Part shown: in pieces, positions 55,126-64,000 of the stretch
How the letters are laid out: every line of letters starts with the position of its first letter
How positions within the stretch are numbered: position 1 is the first letter of the stretch
DNA from: an uncultured Eubacteriales bacterium
GTDB lineage: Bacteria > Bacillota > Clostridia > Lachnospirales > Lachnospiraceae
DNA: 64,000 nt
Assembly: GCA_949284175.1 (NCBI GenBank)
Contig: CASDVE010000013.1
Coordinates: 41,481 to 105,480, forward strand
Direction of reading: 5' to 3'
Translations under genes and position numbers: made by a program
Notes under the pieces: generated by a model
Database searches by the model: none
The model's input: only the letters and a program-made list of their open reading frames with translations
Told to the model about the DNA's origin: nothing

Positions 55126-56586
55126 TTAGATTTCTGCCTCCAATTTTGCAATGGCTTGTTTAATACGAGCGATGGATTCTTCTTTTCCAAGAATCTCCAT
55201 TAATTCTGTTGCTCCACCTGGTGTGGATTGTTTTCCAGATACCGCTGTACGAACTGGCCACATTACATATCCATTTTTCACACCTTTTTCTTTTACAAAA
55301 TTTACAAGCATTTCATAAAGAGCATCGTTGCTATAATCTTCTTGTGCTTCTAACACTGGCACAATTTCCTTTAATACTTCCAATGAAGTTTCTGCATTTG
55401 TCTTCATTTTCTTATGAGTATACATAGCAATATCATACTCTGGAACTGCTTCAATAAAGTCAATATGTTCTTTAATCTCTGTGAATTTCTCAATTCTTGT
55501 CTTCACAAGAGCACCGATTTTATGGAAATCAACGTCCTTTGTGATCACTTCTTTCATATATGGAAGTGCCATTTCAAAGAACTTGTCATCTTCCATCGCT
55601 TTGATGTATTCTCCATTCATCCATGCCAATTTTACCATATCAAATACAGATGGTGTCTTTGACATTCTGTGGTAATCAAATTCTTTTACCAACTCTTCCA
55701 AAGAGAAAATCTCACGATCTCCTTCTGGACTCCATCCAAGAAGTGCTACAAAGTTGACAATAGCTTCTGTTAAAAATCCTTGTTCTAATAGATCTTCATA
55801 AGAAGAATGTCCACTTCTCTTGCTTAACTTTTGATGTTCTTCATTTGTTATCAATGGACAGTGTACATAAATTGGAACTTCCCATCCAAAGGCTTCATAT
55901 AGACGATTGTATTTTGGAGAAGAAGAAAGATATTCATTTCCACGTACAACGTGTGTAATTCCCATTAAATGATCATCCACAACGTTTGCAAAGTTATACG
56001 TTGGATATCCGTCAGACTTAATTAAAATCATATCATCAAGTTCTGAATTCTGAACCGTAATATCCCCATAGATCTCATCATGGAATGTTGTGGTTCCTTC
56101 CGTTGGATTATTCTGACGAATAACAAAAGGCACACCAGCATCTAATTTTTCTTGTACCTCTTCTTTTGTTAAATGCAAACAGTGCTTATCATATTTTGCA
56201 ATTTCTTTTCCTTCTACCACTTCTGCTTTTAAAGAAGCAAGGCGATCTGCATCACAAAAACAATAGTAAGCCTCTCCTTTTTCTACCAACTGTTTTGCAT
56301 ATTCCATATAGATTCCAGATGCCATACGTTCACTCTGTACATAAGGACCGCATCCACCATCTTTGTCAGGTCCTTCATCATGGATCAATCCTGTTTTTTC
56401 CAGTGTTCTATAAATAATATCAACTGCACCTTCTACATAGCGCTCTTGATCAGTATCTTCAATACGAAGTAAAAAATCTCCATCTTCGTGTTTTGCGATT
56501 AAATATGCGTACAATGCTGTTCTTAAGTTTCCAACGTGCATACGACCTGTTGGACTCGGTGCAAATCTTGTTCTGATTTTAGCCAT
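55126..56586 (-). CDS. gltX: Glutamyl-tRNA synthetase
   Basis: 486 residues from the ATG at 56586 (AGGAGG upstream; the frame is open 21 codons further without likeness). Class I synthetase with HIGH-equivalent [11 protein letters not shown] (10-20) and KMSKS-equivalent KLSKRSGH. It charges tRNA-Glu, and in many Firmicutes tRNA-Gln as well. First gene of a three-gene unit with the helicase and the SurA-N-like gene. Confidence 0.94.
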   Translation of the reverse strand: MAKIRTRFAPSPTGRMHVGNLRTALYAYLIAKHEDGDFLLRIEDTDQERYVEGAVDIIYRTLEKTGLIHDEGPDKDGGCGPYVQSERMASGIYMEYAKQLVEKGEAYYCFCDADRLASLKAEVVEGKEIAKYDKHCLHLTKEEVQEKLDAGVPFVIRQNNPTEGTTTFHDEIYGDITVQNSELDDMILIKSDGYPTYNFANVVDDHLMGITHVVRGNEYLSSSPKYNRLYEAFGWEVPIYVHCPLITNEEHQKLSKRSGHSSYEDLLEQGFLTEAIVNFVALLGWSPEGDREIFSLEELVKEFDYHRMSKTPSVFDMVKLAWMNGEYIKAMEDDKFFEMALPYMKEVITKDVDFHKIGALVKTRIEKFTEIKEHIDFIEAVPEYDIAMYTHKKMKTNAETSLEVLKEIVPVLEAQEDYSNDALYEMLVNFVKEKGVKNGYVMWPVRTAVSGKQSTPGGATELMEILGKEESIARIKQAIAKLEAEI

Positions 56587-56711
56587 TATTTTTCCTCCTA
56601 TCAATTCAGGAAACGTTTTTTCTACAACGCTCCTTAGGTTATCCTTCAAAAAACACCCTGTCTTTCATTATCGCAATTATTCATAGGTTCGTCAAGATAT
56701 AATATCGAAAC

Positions 56712-58061
56712 TTATTCTCCTCGAATCGCCTCCAATGCAGAAATTTTCACTGCACGATTGGCTGGATAATAGCCAGATATGAGTCCAATCAAGGTAGAAA
56801 ATACAATGGCAAGCACCACCAACCAAAGGGGAATGATCGAGGTCTTAGCCCCCATGCTAGCCATATCTCCCACCATCATGTTGGTGCTTCCACCCGCTTG
56901 CAATCCAAAATGATTAATAAGAAAAGAAATTCCATAGCTTATGATCACACCGGTAACGCCTCCAACGAATCCGATCGTTCCCGCTTCTAAAAGAAAGATT
57001 TTTCGAATATCCCTCACATAACATCCAAGAGCTTTCATCACACCAATTTCTCTTGTCCTTTCATAAATTGACATGATCATAGTATTGGTAATTCCAATGG
57101 CTGCTACAAAAAGAGAAATGCCCCCTAATCCTCCAAGCACCGCTTGTTGTTGTCTTGCCTGTTCTTCTAGTGGTTTTCTTATGCTTTCTAAAGAACTTGT
57201 TTCAAACCCATCTTCTTTGATGACCTTTTCTACGTCTTCAATGTATTTAATGTCTTCCACTTTAATAGAAACTGTTTGATACCCTGTATCTTTTTTCTTC
57301 TTTTCATTTCCAAGCTTTCTGTATTCTTCTTCTAAGCGTTTTAGTTCTTTAATATCCATAAAGACCCCTCTTGATGTTTGATACCCTTTAGAATAATCTT
57401 CTTTTATTTTCCCACAGACAAGCACTTTTTTCTTTATTTGCTTCGCATCTTCACCACCAACGACTAAAGTGGCGTCGATTTTATCTTTCATAACATCAAC
57501 AAATGGAGGCTTTGGGTTGCCATTGGCATCTAACATACTTTCATCCACATACCGATTGGAATCATTACCTCTCGTGTTATAAAAATCGTATCCCCACTTT
57601 TCTCCAACAACCACAGAAAGGGTATCCTTATTGCTATTTAAAAAATAATCCCCTTCTTTTAGTTCAAATCCCAACTCTTGCAACGCTTCTGGATACACAC
57701 CGATAATACTACTATTCGTGCAATATTTCCTATTGCTTCCAGCACTAAACTCTATATTCAACTGCCACATTTCATACATTGGTGTCGCAACTACAACCCC
57801 TGGAAGTGCTTTCCATTCGCCTACCTTTGCATCATCAATAATATTTTCAGAACTGGAGTTATAGTTATACACTTGGATCATTTTCAAATCCCCCATCTGT
57901 GCAAGAGATTGCTCCATAATTTCATTCATTCCAATTCCCAAAGAGATCATAACAACGATGGCACAAGTTCCAACAACAACTCCCGTAACGGTCAACAAGG
58001 TACGCACTTTTCTTCTTGTGAGATTTCGAAAACATAAATCAATCAAATCAAATACTCTCAA
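56712..58061 (-). CDS. MacB/FtsX-type ABC transporter permease
   Basis: 449 residues. Helix 1 (about 19-42) with RRKVRTLLTVTGVVVGT, a long extracytoplasmic MacB-like domain (about 45-320), then three helices near the C-terminus (about 315-345, 360-385, 408-430) with the FtsX signature YERTREIGVMKALGC and YPANRAVKISALEAIRGE at the end. Third gene of an operon with an ATPase and a large exported protein; together they likely form a mechanotransmission-type ABC system. Confidence 0.88.
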   Translation of the reverse strand: MRVFDLIDLCFRNLTRRKVRTLLTVTGVVVGTCAIVVMISLGIGMNEIMEQSLAQMGDLKMIQVYNYNSSSENIIDDAKVGEWKALPGVVVATPMYEMWQLNIEFSAGSNRKYCTNSSIIGVYPEALQELGFELKEGDYFLNSNKDTLSVVVGEKWGYDFYNTRGNDSNRYVDESMLDANGNPKPPFVDVMKDKIDATLVVGGEDAKQIKKKVLVCGKIKEDYSKGYQTSRGVFMDIKELKRLEEEYRKLGNEKKKKDTGYQTVSIKVEDIKYIEDVEKVIKEDGFETSSLESIRKPLEEQARQQQAVLGGLGGISLFVAAIGITNTMIMSIYERTREIGVMKALGCYVRDIRKIFLLEAGTIGFVGGVTGVIISYGISFLINHFGLQAGGSTNMMVGDMASMGAKTSIIPLWLVVLAIVFSTLIGLISGYYPANRAVKISALEAIRGE

Positions 58062-58071
58062 AAAATCCCCC

Positions 58072-60264
58072 CTAATTATCGTCTTCCATTTCCTCTAACT
58101 CTTCTAACATTTTCAGTCGTTTTGCTTTTTTTCGCTTTACAACGATAACGGTCAAAATAACAATAACAAGCAAACTTCCTAAAACGGCCAATCCAATTTT
58201 CATTGGCTTTGTTAATTTCCCCGCTTCTTCCTCCTGATTCATATTCGGATCAAAGGACGGATCAAGGCTTGGATCAAGAGATGGATCTTGTATCATTTCT
58301 TGTGCTTGTAATTCATATGGTAAAACAACTTTTTTTGTTTCCAAATTATCATCCTCATAGGTAATAACAATTTTTCCTTTTGCCGTTCCTGCTTGTTGTG
58401 CTACTGCATAAAAATCAATGCTTCCGCTGTTTCCAGAATCCACATTTCCTAAGTTTTGCAATTTTTCAGTGCTAGTTAAATCTCCTTTTAATTCAGCGGA
58501 TAAATTATAAAGACTACTCTTTCCTTTATTTACATACTGAATGGAAAGGTTCGTTTCTTCACCAACATTGATAAACTCTGGCAGTTCACTCATCATAAAT
58601 TCCATACGATCCGGTTGATAAATAGGAATTGCAATCACTTCAGAGCTAGTAATCGATTGCCGTTCCTTTTTATCCACATATTCATATTTAAAATTGACCG
58701 TCACATTGGTAGAAACAGATTTCGCATTTGGAAGTGCTTGCATTTCTACGGTTTGTGTGGCAGTTCCGCCAGCGGATAATTGTTCAAAATAAAAAGTGTT
58801 GGAAGAAGAGGTGATGGAAAGCCCTTCTGCCACTTCTAATGACATGATAAGATTCTCAATCTTTAATTCTTTACTTGTATTTTGCAATGTCATATCAAGA
58901 GTAAATGTTTTTCCCGCTGGAACTTTTCCGCCATATTCATATTTGCTGATCATCACAGAAGGCGTTCTTTTTGCAATGGTTTCACTCTCTTCTTTTTTCT
59001 TTTTCTTCACCGCCTTTACCGCAATTTTCATGCTCTCAGACGTTGTCTTTGTTTCTCGTTTCTTATCCTTTTTATAATCATAAGAAATTTCAAAATTCAC
59101 AGTCTGAAATCCTGTTGCTGTATCCTTATCCACTAAAAAGGTCAATTCTTTTTCATAAGTTCCACCTTTTTTTAATTGATTTATAAAAAATTTATTGGAC
59201 GCTTCTTTTGATATAAGTCCGTCGGAAGTGCTAAACACAACAGCAATGTTTTGAACATCATATTGCTTACTAGCATTTTTTAACACCGCTTTCATTGTGA
59301 CTTCATTTCCTGCAATGACTTGTTCTCCATAATCATAGCGTTCTACAACGATGTAAGGAACACCTTTCATATCATCTTCTTTTTCTTCCTCTTTATTTTT
59401 CACCACCGGAATTTTTATTTTAATTTCATTGCTTTTATCATTGATAAACTCCCCATTTTGGCGATAGCTATATGTATATTTTAATGTAACCGTTTCAAAA
59501 TCATTTTCCAATGTATCTTTTGCCTTTAAAATTAATTGGGTTTTATTTGGCCCTTCCGCCTTAAAATTAGGCAACTTCTTTGTATCCAAAATGGTGGTGG
59601 TTTCTAATCCACTTGAAACATTGCTATAATCCAATTCCACATTTTTAAATACCATATCTTTTATGTTACTTGAAGCATGAAAGTCCAGTGTGAAGGTATC
59701 TCCTGCTTTAATCGTTCCTGGAAAACTAATATTATTTACTTCAATTTTTGGCGTTGTCCCTGTATAATCGCTGCGACTATATTCAATACAGTTTGGCACA
59801 CTGACAATGAGTTCTTTCTTTTTCGTACCGTCTAGCTGATAGGAAAAATCAAAAATCAATTTATCATCAGAACCTGTATATTCTAATTTGGAAAATTTAA
59901 TTTGAAATACAATTCCGTCATTTCCATAATCCCGAATTTCACTAGAAAGTTCTGCATTGGCAGAGCTTGTCACTTCAAAACTATCTGTTTTTTTCTTTGC
60001 AACCATTGGATTTTCTATCTTATCAAAATCTGATGCTTTTAAATTGGCATCTTTCATGGTCAAATAAATATCCACCACATCCCCTTTTTGTGGAGAGATA
60101 GCCTTTGTAGTTCCTGTTTCATACACACGATATACCACTGCTTTTGGATCAGGCTCTTTCCTTTTATCTGTTGCTCCAAATATGGGAACCATCGGATATG
60201 TACCTATGCTAATTCCCACAATAAGAACCCATAAAATCCATTGTTTCATACGATACATTTTCAT
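58072..60264 (-). CDS. Large exported Ig-like (CARDB-type) membrane-anchored protein
   Basis: 730 residues: a signal sequence (about 8-29), an extracellular part of several Ig-like units, a DPSLDPSLDPSFDPN repeat linker near 670, one membrane helix (about 688-710) and a basic-acidic cytoplasmic tail. Units starting PKIEVNNISFPGTIKAGDTFTL, VVERYDYGEQVIAGNEVTM and MISKYEYGGKVPAGKTFTL share a pattern typical of CARDB/COG1361 proteins. It lies between the ATPase and the permease with gaps of 1 and 10 bases, so it probably works with them, as a docking or substrate-sensing part. Substrate unknown. Confidence 0.75.
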   Translation of the reverse strand: MKMYRMKQWILWVLIVGISIGTYPMVPIFGATDKRKEPDPKAVVYRVYETGTTKAISPQKGDVVDIYLTMKDANLKASDFDKIENPMVAKKKTDSFEVTSSANAELSSEIRDYGNDGIVFQIKFSKLEYTGSDDKLIFDFSYQLDGTKKKELIVSVPNCIEYSRSDYTGTTPKIEVNNISFPGTIKAGDTFTLDFHASSNIKDMVFKNVELDYSNVSSGLETTTILDTKKLPNFKAEGPNKTQLILKAKDTLENDFETVTLKYTYSYRQNGEFINDKSNEIKIKIPVVKNKEEEKEDDMKGVPYIVVERYDYGEQVIAGNEVTMKAVLKNASKQYDVQNIAVVFSTSDGLISKEASNKFFINQLKKGGTYEKELTFLVDKDTATGFQTVNFEISYDYKKDKKRETKTTSESMKIAVKAVKKKKKEESETIAKRTPSVMISKYEYGGKVPAGKTFTLDMTLQNTSKELKIENLIMSLEVAEGLSITSSSNTFYFEQLSAGGTATQTVEMQALPNAKSVSTNVTVNFKYEYVDKKERQSITSSEVIAIPIYQPDRMEFMMSELPEFINVGEETNLSIQYVNKGKSSLYNLSAELKGDLTSTEKLQNLGNVDSGNSGSIDFYAVAQQAGTAKGKIVITYEDDNLETKKVVLPYELQAQEMIQDPSLDPSLDPSFDPNMNQEEEAGKLTKPMKIGLAVLGSLLVIVILTVIVVKRKKAKRLKMLEELEEMEDDN

Positions 60265-60265
60265 A

Positions 60266-61075
60266 TTAACTCTCCTCTTTTCTTTCCTCTTTTTGTAATT
60301 TCAACTCTTGCTTTTCTTCTTCCTCTACTGAAGACATTCCAATTGGACTTTCATTCATCACATCGCTTACAATCATGCCATCAATCAGAGTAACGATACG
60401 ATCCGCATAATGTGCCAGTTCATCGTCATGACTTACTAAAATCATAGACTGTTCATTCTTTCTACAAATCTTCACCATCATTTCCATAATGTCTAATGTG
60501 GTTTTCGTATCAAGATTTCCTGTTGGTTCATCGGCAAAAATAATTTTTGGTTTGGCTACAAAGGCTCTAGCAATTCCAACCCGCTGTTGTTGTCCTCCAG
60601 ACATCTGATTGGGCTTATGCTCTTCCCTCCCTTTTAATCCTACCTGTCTTAGCATTTGATATGCCTTTTTCATACGCAACATTTTAGGAACACCTTTAAA
60701 CATCAAAGGCATTGCCACATTTTCCGATGCAGTTAACGTTGCTAGCAAGTTATAGGATTGAAAGACAAAGCCAATATTTTTTTGTCGAAAAGCGGAAAGC
60801 TGATTTTCCTTTAACTTAGAGATGTTTATACCATCAATGATGACTTCTCCCTTTGTAGGTTTTTCAAGCCCTGCTAATTGATTTAACAAGGTGGATTTCC
60901 CTGAACCAGATGTTCCAAAAATACAACATATCTGTCCCTTAGGGATCGTTAAATTGATTTTATTTAACGCCACAACTCGCTCTCCACCGACAACATATAC
61001 TTTTCGCAAATTTTTTACAACAATTGCTCCATCTCCCACTTTCTCACATCCTTTCTCCTCTTTCTGTCTTTTCAC
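60266..61075 (-). CDS. MacB/LolD-type ABC transporter ATPase
   Basis: 269 residues from a GTG at 61075; an in-frame GTG at 61039 with AAAGGA upstream may be the true start. Walker A GTSGSGKST, Q-loop FVFQSYNL, signature MSGGQQQRVGIARAF, Walker B IIFADEPTGNLD and the switch histidine ILVSHDDE are present. It powers the MacB-like permease at 56712. The C-terminus has an extra charged tail after residue 235. Confidence 0.9.
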   Translation of the reverse strand: MKRQKEEKGCEKVGDGAIVVKNLRKVYVVGGERVVALNKINLTIPKGQICCIFGTSGSGKSTLLNQLAGLEKPTKGEVIIDGINISKLKENQLSAFRQKNIGFVFQSYNLLATLTASENVAMPLMFKGVPKMLRMKKAYQMLRQVGLKGREEHKPNQMSGGQQQRVGIARAFVAKPKIIFADEPTGNLDTKTTLDIMEMMVKICRKNEQSMILVSHDDELAHYADRIVTLIDGMIVSDVMNESPIGMSSVEEEEKQELKLQKEERKEES

Positions 61076-61128
61076 TTTTCTTTCACTAAAAAGATCCCTT
61101 GAATTTTGTTCAATAAATTTTATGATTC

Positions 61129-61157
61129 ATTATAAATTGTACACAATATTATTCCAA
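61129..61157 (-). promoter_or_regulatory. Sigma-A promoter of the ABC operon
   Basis: Minus strand TTGGAA, 17 bases, TATAAT, 54 bases before the GTG at 61075. Confidence 0.7.
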
Positions 61158-61203
61158 AAGAAAAGAGGCATGTACTTACAGAAAACTTACAAAATAATGT
61201 TAT

Positions 61204-61238
61204 AAAAAAAGACATACCCCAAAATTAGATATGTCTTT
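61204..61238 (-). terminator. Terminator of the decayed transporter gene
   Basis: Minus strand AAAGACATAT...TATGTCTTTTTTT, about 30 bases past the last codon of the remnant at 61271. Confidence 0.7.
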
Positions 61239-61270
61239 CGTTACAATACTATCTGAAATTATATATTGAT

Positions 61271-61510
61271 TTATGTCTTTTCAGTAAATAGAAATCCCAT
61301 AAATCTAATCCATGTATATATGACGAATACAATCCCAATGACAGTTTCAATGGACACTACATATTAAAGAATCGGCATTGAATATCCCATATTGATCAAG
61401 CAGATCTTAGTCTGTTTTGATGCAATTACACTGATTACAAACGGGAATGTAAAAGAAGCATAACTCCACACAATGGACTGGAACTTTTTTAATACTATCT
61501 CCCATATCCT
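61271..61510 (-). pseudogene. C-terminal remnant of a TDT-family transporter
   Basis: Reading the minus strand gives IWEIVLKKFQSIVWSYASF, then TFPFVISVIASKQTKIC, a stop TAA within ...MGYSMPIL*YVVSIETVI, and GIVFVIYTWIRFMGFLF up to the final stop. This resembles the last two helices of TDT (tellurite-resistance/dicarboxylate) transporters. An internal stop and the missing first three-quarters mark it as a pseudogene. Family call from memory of the pattern. Confidence 0.5.
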
Positions 61511-61528
61511 CTCCTTCTCATCTATAAA

Positions 61529-61839
61529 CTATGCCATCTGTTCATCCATATTAGTAAGTCCTAATTCTCGAATTACAATTTCTGCCACTTTTCCCGCACA
61601 AAGTCCAGTGTAATAAATGCACTGTTCCTTGTACTCCCCCTTGCCCATATCAAATTCCCTAGTTATGATACGACAACAGCCATCCCAGAAGACATAGCAA
61701 TCACCTCTTTTGGAACATCCAACTCAAAATTATTTCTAATAGCAGCCATCAATGCTTCACAACAAAAATACCCATTTCTATAATTATTCTCTGCATCTTT
61801 TACAACTTTTCTTACACTTACTTCTTGCTTTACATTCAT
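61529..61839 (-). pseudogene. Internally deleted C_GCAxxG_C_C family gene
   Basis: The ATG at 61839 has AGGAGG upstream and opens a frame of 58 residues (NYRNGYFCCEALMAAI, then SSGMAVVVS) stopping at 61663. In another frame the text resumes with CRIITREFDMGKGEYKEQC and IYYTGLCAGKVAEIVIREL to a stop at 61529. Both halves fit the putative redox-active C_GCAxxG_C_C family; its central GCxxG segment is missing. An internal deletion with frameshift is the simplest reading. Confidence 0.6.
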
Positions 61840-61869
61840 TTTCTTCTTCCTCCTAACAATCCATAAAAA

Positions 61870-63177
61870 TCATTGATTAGCCCTTACTGTTACAATAGCA
61901 GAAGCTATTGCTGCACATATATGGCTAATCAGTACAGCAACCCAAATTCCATTTAACCCAAAGCCTAAGTGCGAAAGTAAATATGCGAAAGGCATGCGGA
62001 CAATGATATAATAAAAAATCATTAAAAGCATACTTTTTTCTGGCTTTCCAAAACCGTTTAAAACACCAAGAAAACTGTTCGTCACTGTGTTTAAAACATA
62101 GCCAATACTGATAATGAAAAAGTAGACACTTACAATATCTGCCACATCAGAACTTTCCACAAAAAGCCCAGAAAGCTGTCTGGAAAAGGCTACCACTAAA
62201 ATAGATAACATAACTAGTAAACCACAGCCATACTTTAAGCCACACTTTAAATAGTCTTTTGCTCTATCCACTCTTCGTCCTCCAATACACTGTCCCACGA
62301 TTGTAGTTAAAACCATATTGAGCGCCATCGCTGGATAGAAAAGTATTATTTCCAGTTTTCCCGTAACCCCATAGGCTGCAATGGCTGTAACATTATAGGA
62401 ACTTACAAGCGCTGTTAAAAAAGTAGTACTGATTGCTGGAATACTCTGTTGAATAACAGAGGGAACCGCCTTTTGAATAATAGGAAGCACATAGGCTTTA
62501 TCAAACCATGTGATATGTAGAGAAAATAATTTCTTCTTTTTGAGATAAACAATCATAAAAATAAGACAAATACCTTGAGAAAGTAACGTGGCAATAGCAG
62601 CTCCTTGAAAGCCGATAAAATGAATCAATATCGGGTCAAGAATGGCATTTAACACAGTAGAAACTAACATAGCCACTGCTTGGAACATAGAATTTCCAAA
62701 ACTGCGTAACACTGCCGTAAAATATAAATAAAGATACACAGGTAAGTATCCAAGAATATAAATTGCCAGGTAACTGTATGCCATATTATAAGTTTCTTTC
62801 GGTGTATTCAAAACAATTAAAATAAAAGGTAAAGATATTTCAAGTGCTACTGTCACAAGCAACGAAAAAATAATTGCAACAACAAGGGAAGTGGCGATAA
62901 GACTTTCTGTTCGCTTCTGATTTTTTTCCCCGATTGCTTGAGAAAGCAAAATAGAAATTCCGTTTGTTGCACCCATAGCAACCGATGTTAAAATTAAAAT
63001 AATAGGTGTTGAATTTGTCAGTGCAGCATAGGCGGTTTCCCCTAAAAGGTTTCCAATCCATAAGCTGTCAACAAGGTTATAAGTCATATTCAAAAACATG
63101 GCTGCAATCATAGGTAAAGCCATAGCCATTAAACAGCGTTTTGTATCTCCTCCAATAAAATCAATTTTAGTTGGCAT
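61870..63177 (-). CDS. MATE family multidrug exporter
   Basis: 435 residues from the ATG at 63177 (GAGGAG seven bases upstream). Twelve membrane helices in two MatE repeats; MALPMIAAMFLNMTYNLVDSLWIGNLLG is a typical N-terminal stretch. It exports cationic compounds or drugs using a Na+ or H+ gradient. A TetR gene lies 87 bases upstream on the same strand, and the operator at 63202-63221 precedes the start. Confidence 0.9.
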   Translation of the reverse strand: MPTKIDFIGGDTKRCLMAMALPMIAAMFLNMTYNLVDSLWIGNLLGETAYAALTNSTPIILILTSVAMGATNGISILLSQAIGEKNQKRTESLIATSLVVAIIFSLLVTVALEISLPFILIVLNTPKETYNMAYSYLAIYILGYLPVYLYLYFTAVLRSFGNSMFQAVAMLVSTVLNAILDPILIHFIGFQGAAIATLLSQGICLIFMIVYLKKKKLFSLHITWFDKAYVLPIIQKAVPSVIQQSIPAISTTFLTALVSSYNVTAIAAYGVTGKLEIILFYPAMALNMVLTTIVGQCIGGRRVDRAKDYLKCGLKYGCGLLVMLSILVVAFSRQLSGLFVESSDVADIVSVYFFIISIGYVLNTVTNSFLGVLNGFGKPEKSMLLMIFYYIIVRMPFAYLLSHLGFGLNGIWVAVLISHICAAIASAIVTVRANQ

Positions 63178-63201
63178 TTTTATTCTCCTCTCTTTCCATA
63201 T

Positions 63202-63221
63202 ATGAATGAATATCATTCATT
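63202..63221. promoter_or_regulatory. TetR operator before the MATE gene
   Basis: ATGAATGAATATCATTCATT; on the minus strand AATGAATGATATTCATTCAT. It matches the site at 63874-63893 in all but one base. Confidence 0.7.
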
Positions 63222-63263
63222 AAAATGTTATTAAATTGCTCCCCAAAAAACAGGGAGCTTCCT

Positions 63264-63824
63264 TTATAATCTTAGTGCATACATTAAAAAATTACGAATG
63301 CGTTTTTCTTTTTCTTCTACGGAATAACTATGATCCAGCAAAATCCCAATCTGCCCATAAACACAGAACATAGCGGTAGTTTGAATATCATCAAGTTTAA
63401 TTTCGCCTTTTACCTGTGCTTGTTCCAGCAATTTGGCAACTGGTTTTGATAGTTTTTCACATACTTTTAATAGCAGCTGGTTATGAAATTTTTTGTTCTC
63501 TACGACGTGAAGTGCCTTATAATAATCGCTATCTTCAGTCTCCACTATGACAGGCATTGTTTCAATAATTTCTTTCAAAGTCAACTCTTTGCTAGCTTTT
63601 GGTATCGTAAATCGGCTTACAAGTTCTTCCGCATACTGATCGATTGCCTGATCAAAAAGAGCTTCTTTCGATGGAAAATAGCGGTAACACAATCCCTGTG
63701 CTACCCCAATGGCTTTTGCAATATCCGTAATAGATGTCTTTTCATAGCCCTTTTCATAAAATAATCGCATGGCTGTATCCAAAATTTCTTGTTTTCTTTC
63801 TTCTGGCTCTTTCGTAATACGCAT
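63264..63824 (-). CDS. TetR/AcrR family regulator
   Basis: 186 residues from the ATG at 63824 (AAAGGAGGTG upstream; the frame is open 28 codons further, covering the operator). The TetR helix-turn-helix is at about 10-55 (ILDTAMRLFYEKGYEKTSITDIAKAIGVAQGLCYRYFPSKEALF); the C-terminal ligand domain is variable. Matching palindromes in front of this gene and of the MATE gene make it the likely repressor of both. The inducer is unknown. Confidence 0.9.
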   Translation of the reverse strand: MRITKEPEERKQEILDTAMRLFYEKGYEKTSITDIAKAIGVAQGLCYRYFPSKEALFDQAIDQYAEELVSRFTIPKASKELTLKEIIETMPVIVETEDSDYYKALHVVENKKFHNQLLLKVCEKLSKPVAKLLEQAQVKGEIKLDDIQTTAMFCVYGQIGILLDHSYSVEEKEKRIRNFLMYALRL

Positions 63825-63873
63825 GGCGCACCTCCTTTCTAATAGCATTATAACTCTATTTTTTTCAAAGATC

Positions 63874-63893
63874 AATGAATAATATTCATTCAT
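63874..63893. promoter_or_regulatory. TetR operator before its own gene
   Basis: AATGAATAATATTCATTCAT, 50 bases before the ATG; one base differs from the MATE operator, supporting autoregulation. Confidence 0.7.
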
Positions 63894-63938
63894 CAAAAAC
63901 AAGAACAAAGTGTGCTTTGCACACTCTCAACTCCCCTG

Positions 63939-63967
63939 CCCCTCAATCATGAGGGGTTTTCTTTTTT
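63939..63967 (+). terminator. Plus-strand terminator without a recognised gene
   Basis: CCCCTCAATCATGAGGGG followed by TTTTCTTTTTT. A second hairpin AGTGTGC/GCACACT lies at 63909-63925. No plus-strand gene precedes it in the window. The last 100 bases hold nothing else. Confidence 0.6.
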
Positions 63968-64000
63968 CCGATTTTGTTTCATAATAGTCTTATGGATACA

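Noticed and set aside
61870..64000. Mobile element carrying the MATE-TetR genes
   Set aside because: No integrase, transposase, target duplication or attachment site is visible around them; the decayed neighbours alone do not show transfer.

Overview
The window looks like chromosomal DNA of a low-GC Gram-positive anaerobe, most likely a butyrate-producing Lachnospiraceae-type gut clostridium. The evidence is AT-rich intergenic DNA, strong GGAGG ribosome sites, a butyryl-CoA:acetate CoA-transferase gene, a complete thl-crt-hbd-bcd-etfB-etfA operon, and a molybdenum/selenium-type anaerobic purine-degradation gene set. No rRNA, tRNA, CRISPR array, integrase or transposase was seen.

Layout. 1-1332: the 5' part of a fused molybdenum xanthine dehydrogenase and its RnfB-like ferredoxin (minus strand). 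1742-5562: butyryl-CoA:acetate CoA-transferase, methionine aminopeptidase and an orphan flagellin-like gene. 5824-11842: butyrate operon, read leftwards from a textbook sigma-54 promoter, with its likely enhancer-binding activator divergent at 12304. 13852-18653: serine hydrolase, cardiolipin synthase, signal peptidase I and a MogA-like Moco protein. 18850-30903: core purine-degradation genes (hydantoinase, YgfK, SsnA, a YheO-type regulator, YgeX, YgeY, YgeW, carbamate kinase). 32135-36234: a Moco operon (XdhC-like, MOSC, MoaA, MoaC, MoeA/MogA-like) behind a leader RNA with a terminator. 36787-56586: mainly housekeeping genes (galM, ABC-F, CBS-domain membrane protein, rpoD, purL, antiporter, helicase, gltX) plus a tandem pair of M14/AstE-like proteins. 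56712-61075: an ABC transporter with a large exported Ig-like protein. 61271-61839: two decayed genes. 61870-63824: a MATE exporter and its TetR regulator.

How the parts fit. Purine breakdown would feed xanthine/urate-type substrates through the molybdenum hydroxylase, YgfK, SsnA and hydantoinase to ureido compounds. YgeW and carbamate kinase can conserve a carbamoyl group as ATP, and YgeX turns 2,3-diaminopropionate into pyruvate and ammonia. Pyruvate-derived acetyl-CoA can then enter the neighbouring butyrate operon and leave through the CoA-transferase. The Moco genes supply the cofactor for the first enzyme. The order of the purine steps is inferred.

The most interesting regulatory signals are four. 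A TTGATTA-type palindrome recurs in front of several purine genes. The sigma-54 promoter and enhancer sites control the butyrate operon. A short riboswitch-like leader precedes the Moco operon. A 96-bp structured intergenic repeat occurs in two close copies and one divergent copy.
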